In this document: piece by piece, positions 60,482 to 64,000 of the stretch
Position numbering within the stretch: the stretch's first letter is position 1
How the letters are laid out: every line of letters begins with the position of its first letter
Assembly: GCA_000149265.1 (NCBI GenBank)
Contig: CH003211.1
Location: forward strand, 874,599-938,598
Source of the DNA: Ciona savignyi
Taxonomy: Eukaryota; Chordata; Ascidiacea; Phlebobranchia; Cionidae
DNA: 64,000 nt
Direction of reading: 5' to 3'
Translations under genes and position numbers: made by a program
The notes under the pieces: model-generated
The model's database searches: none
The model's input: the letters and a program-made list of their open reading frames with translations, nothing else
Told to the model about the DNA's origin: nothing

Positions 60482-63400
60482 TTAATCCTCCTTGATAATC
60501 ACAGTGTTGGCAGCTGGAGGTATAGAGACTGTATGCCCACCGTTGCACTCAACCGGGGGCTCAGAACTCTTCTTCATGTGCTTAAGAATTCCGACGAGCA
60601 TCTTTTTGAACCAGAATATATTCATGATGTCGAGTACGATGCAAACACTGATCCATGACACGTGGATAAGGGGACTGATACTGCAGGGAAAAGGCTTAGC
60701 TTGATATACATGACGGAAAGAGAAAATTTTAACTAATTATAACTGATTGACATGCATTAACCAACCCCAAAATATAAAAACCATCCAGTACTACTGACTT
60801 CGCTGATTACAAAAGGTTTAAGTGTTCGTTGGAGATAAAAATTTAGGGAGAATGAGTGAATAGTTTGTGAATATACCATGTGTCTTCAGTTAGGCGATCA
60901 GCAGGTGTGTTTCAAATACAGTCATAATTTTCTAGCAACCAGCAATTCTAATTCACAGGTAGCAATGTCATAATTATAGTTTTACCGATATATCTGATTA
61001 GAATATTACTACTCATATGTGCTGTGAATTTAGATATAAAAACACTAGAAAATGTTGTAGGCAAAATACCAATATTATAAGACAAATAAGAGATTCGCGA
61101 GTTATTCATTTTGCAGCACAGTATATGTATGGTACATTTATGCTTCGGCATTAGTATACAATACAGAATAAACAAAGTTAGTTTAGTTTACAGGTAACAT
61201 TTTTACTGACTATCACTAAAAATGCTGTAATAACGGATCCTGTTCCCAAACCCATAAACAAATCAACCTTAAATAAAAATAATAAATAAAAATTAAAACT
61301 GGCAAAAACCTTTGGTAGTCTTCTGAATTGACCGCATTCATCACTAAATAGTAATAATAGGGCATCGAGAGTATTCTAGATATGAAGAAGCAGAACGTCA
61401 TCATTACCCCGTTATAAAAATAGAATGTGCCCGTCTTAACATCGCATACTGACAACGCCCACCTGTGAAAAAGGAAAAGTCAAACTTATGACTTCAACTT
61501 GATGTGATGGGTAAAGTTAAGTGTGGAGTATACAGTGATGGAAATGCAAAAAATGATGGAGGGATAACATGTTTGAATAGAAGAGGGCAAAGTTCATTTT
61601 TCTGTATTATTTGAACAAGCATAGTAAACAAAAGCTTAGTGGCAGTGCTATTATGACACACACTGCTGTATGACTGGTAACACTGTAGGCATTTAGGCAA
61701 GTGGTATTTTAACATGTACACATGTTCTAAAGCTCCCACAGTAAAAACAAAGACCAACTATACTATAGTATTGTATCCTATCATAACCATGTTGGTACCA
61801 CCGTACCAGTACGGCCGAATTTCCCACTTTTAAGTATGTAATTCTACTTACTTCCGAGAGGATTGCTAAGCCTACTTCAATTGTGATGTAACAGCTAAAT
61901 TTTGCCAGCTTTTAAAATGATAATCATAAAGTAGAGTATGTATGGCAGGAAGTACTGCCAACAGGTCATCCTCTTTCGGTTAGTAAATAGTAACTAAACT
62001 TTTCTATACAAAAGATTTCAAGTATAATATGGCAATGTGGTTCAAGCGATCAAATCCAAGGGTAGGTAATTCAATTTTTCAAAATAAATTTGTATTGTCA
62101 AATAATAATCATGACAATATCATTTACACTATACCGACAAAACCGTACAATTAATTTTCGGTGTAAGTAAAAAGCAGTCAAGTACATTGACTTTTTTAGA
62201 GAAAGAAAAATCAATGCAATATACACAACTAATCACTATTAGAAACCATATTAATGAATAATTAATTAAATCAGTACTTTGTTACTGCTTACCTTATGTT
62301 TACAAATGGTGTTGACATTTCAGCCAGCAGTCGAAAATTGGCAAAGTAAATAAGTGTTCCATATCTCTGCAAAGGTTAAAACATTAGTGGGAAAAGATCA
62401 AAGGTCATTTGACAATCTTATCCACATTCTAATGGTCAAAGTCTGTGTTTTATTGTAGAATCAGGACAACTGTTAAGTTGTTTTTCTGCACAACAAGCAG
62501 TAAACAGATTTCAAAGTGCAACCTTTGTACCTAGCTTCAATTACCTTATTATTATTACCTTATTACTTTTATTGCATAAATAATAAGACCTATTATTAAT
62601 AATGTAATAAGAGCAATAAAAATCAATAAAAACAGAGCATGATTAAAATATCTACCGGTGAGTATAGGACAGACTACACAGACATTTTATCATATTAGGA
62701 AAACATCATCATTAACAAATAAAGCTTCAAAAGTTATGTATATTTCTTATAAAAGAATCTTTTAATATTTGTTTACAAAGTGCTTTATGATGTAATAAAA
62801 ACGGCACAAACTGAATTCCCTATTCTTTATAATAATTAAATAGTTTAGAACACATTTAAGTATAGCTCAGTAAAAGCACATAATGCTAACAATTAGAGCA
62901 AAATGTGACCGAAATGACACAGATTCTGTTTTGCTAGTGCACTTGACCTCCAGACTGTTTAAACCCAGTGAAGTCTTTGGGTTCAGCAATTTGAATATAA
63001 AGTCCCACAACACAATTTTTTAAACGTTTAATGGTGAGTTGTGAGGATGTTACAATTCTTAGGCTTTAAAGTACAACCAAAAGATAAGTTTACAACAAGG
63101 TGGGAACTTTATCCGTGAAGTAAGTTTAACAAACACAAGCAAATAAAAAAAAAGCAAATTTTTGGAATTTGCATCGTTGTTTTCCGAGCAGATGAACATG
63201 TAACCAATGTCAAGTTATTTCAAACTACAATAGAAAAAACTTTTAAAGATATCCCAAAATATCCATTGACTCACCAATGCAAACTGGTATGCATATATTG
63301 CGCTTAAATGGTGCACGACAAAACCAAGCGTATCATTGTCTCTCGCAAGTGTGGTGGCCAATAAATAAAGATCTAAACAGAAAATGTTCAATATTTAAAT

Positions 63401-63625
63401 ATAAGTTTTGTGCATAGTAAAAACAGGACCATTTAAGTGTTATAAAGCTTTAGACATGAATTATTTATAAATAATCAAACTTAGAGCAAACCCCATACTT
63501 GTTTATTATAAGCAGTACTGTACTGGTATTAATGAACAACACGTAATTAAAACACAAAAATATTACCTGATAATAAATATCCTACTGCAATTGCAATGTT
63601 TGATTCGGAAATTTTAGAGACACCC
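60482..63625 (-). CDS. tlcd4: TLCD4 (TMEM56) TLC-domain membrane protein, 5' end outside the window
   Basis: Five exons, 63625-63567, 63372-63275, 62366-62293, 61462-61310 and 60680-60482, join in phase. The first is entered in phase 2, so upstream exons lie beyond the right edge. About 194 codons are present. The TLC domain is clear: GYLLSDLYLL, VVHHLSAIYAYQF, FANFRLLAEMSTPFVNIRW, NGVMMTFCFFISRI and VLDIMNIFWFKKM. The C-terminal tail is cytosolic and hydrophilic, ending IIKED. TLC (TRAM-LAG1-CLN8) proteins are multi-pass ER or plasma-membrane proteins linked to lipid metabolism; TLCD4 itself is poorly characterised. The donor at 61309-61308 was preferred to one at 61267-61266 because it leaves no insertion relative to the family. 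Confidence 0.88.
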
Positions 63626-64000
63626 CTGAAAAAAGTTTAGAAATGAATTTTAAATGTTTTTAGTAAAATGGAAACTACCTAATTACGGACATCGGAATTG
63701 CGTTACAAACGTCAAATCAAAATTACGTAATTACGCATCTCTCCGTAATTATTCAAAACGGGATATGCTCGTCATTGTAATATACTTTATGAGCAATTCT
63801 TTGTTTTTTTAGTCTAAGCAATTTTTTTTTGTTCGAGTAAAATAGTTCGAACCACAGATAGGAATAATCACAATCGCGGTAATTACATGTGATCTTGGAT
63901 TCGCGCCAATTTTCCTATCTGGAATCAGCGCGGCAAGATAAAAGGCAACGCCGCCACGATGTGCGGTTTGTTTACTCGGCGAACTCTACGTATCGACGAA
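63626..64000. repeat. hAT-related repeat relic in a TLCD4 intron
   Basis: Bases 63681-63712 (AATTACGGACATCGGAATTG then CGTTACAAACG) closely match 44205-44235 inside the hAT element in the NIPBL intron. GC-rich sequence near the window end may belong to the same relic. The ends could not be defined. Confidence 0.45.

Noticed and set aside
61268..61309. Extending the TLCD4 exon to a donor at 61267-61266
   Set aside because: It keeps phase but adds 14 residues absent from the family; the donor at 61309-61308 gives a gap-free match.
1..64000. CRISPR arrays, bacterial operons or phage-like defence systems
   Set aside because: The sequence is spliced eukaryotic DNA; no regularly spaced repeat array or prokaryotic gene cluster was seen.

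Overview
The window is AT-rich, intron-dense metazoan DNA with compact multi-exon genes, many short non-autonomous DNA transposons and a tRNA-derived SINE. The gene content (a chordate-type NIPBL, TLCD4, transgelin, an MCCC2-like gene and a lectin-domain secreted protein) and the repeat style suggest a tunicate such as Ciona. The species is an inference, because no diagnostic marker was searched. Exon-intron structures were built by hand: GT/AG borders were chosen so that reading phase is kept across every junction and the translation matches the family as I know it.

Layout: 1-2.6 kb is repeat-rich (SINE, tRNA-like relic, hAT MITE). 2.6-3.8 kb (+) is a three-exon secreted lectin-like gene with a Tigger-type MITE and a hAT MITE downstream. 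6.6-7.8 kb (+) is an intronless DNAJA-type protein without the HPD motif. 8.2-15.6 kb (+) is a ten-exon, open MCCC2-like gene whose C-terminal catalytic segments are replaced by unrelated residues; a 1.1-kb hAT element sits in its second intron. 17.2-17.6 kb (-) may hold two exons next to a G-rich minisatellite. 19.5-46.4 kb (-) is a complete 42-exon NIPBL cohesin-loader gene predicted at 2,449 aa. It has a Gln/Pro-rich central exon and an unexpected Tudor-like exon, and introns carrying a composite hAT element and short duplications. A 100-N gap lies at 46,937-47,036. 48.9-52.7 kb (+) is a six-exon transgelin gene. 54.2-55.7 kb (-) is a four-exon, 76-aa single-pass membrane protein. 57.7-57.9 kb (+) is a 63-aa secreted peptide precursor candidate. 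60.5-63.6 kb (-) is the 3' part of a TLCD4 (TMEM56) gene that runs off the right end.

No operon or pathway linkage is evident; the genes look like unrelated neighbours. The most interesting points are the MCCC2-like apparent pseudoenzyme, the HPD-less intronless DnaJ protein beside it, the Tudor-like module in NIPBL, and several reading frames whose UAA stop lies inside an AAUAAA polyadenylation signal.
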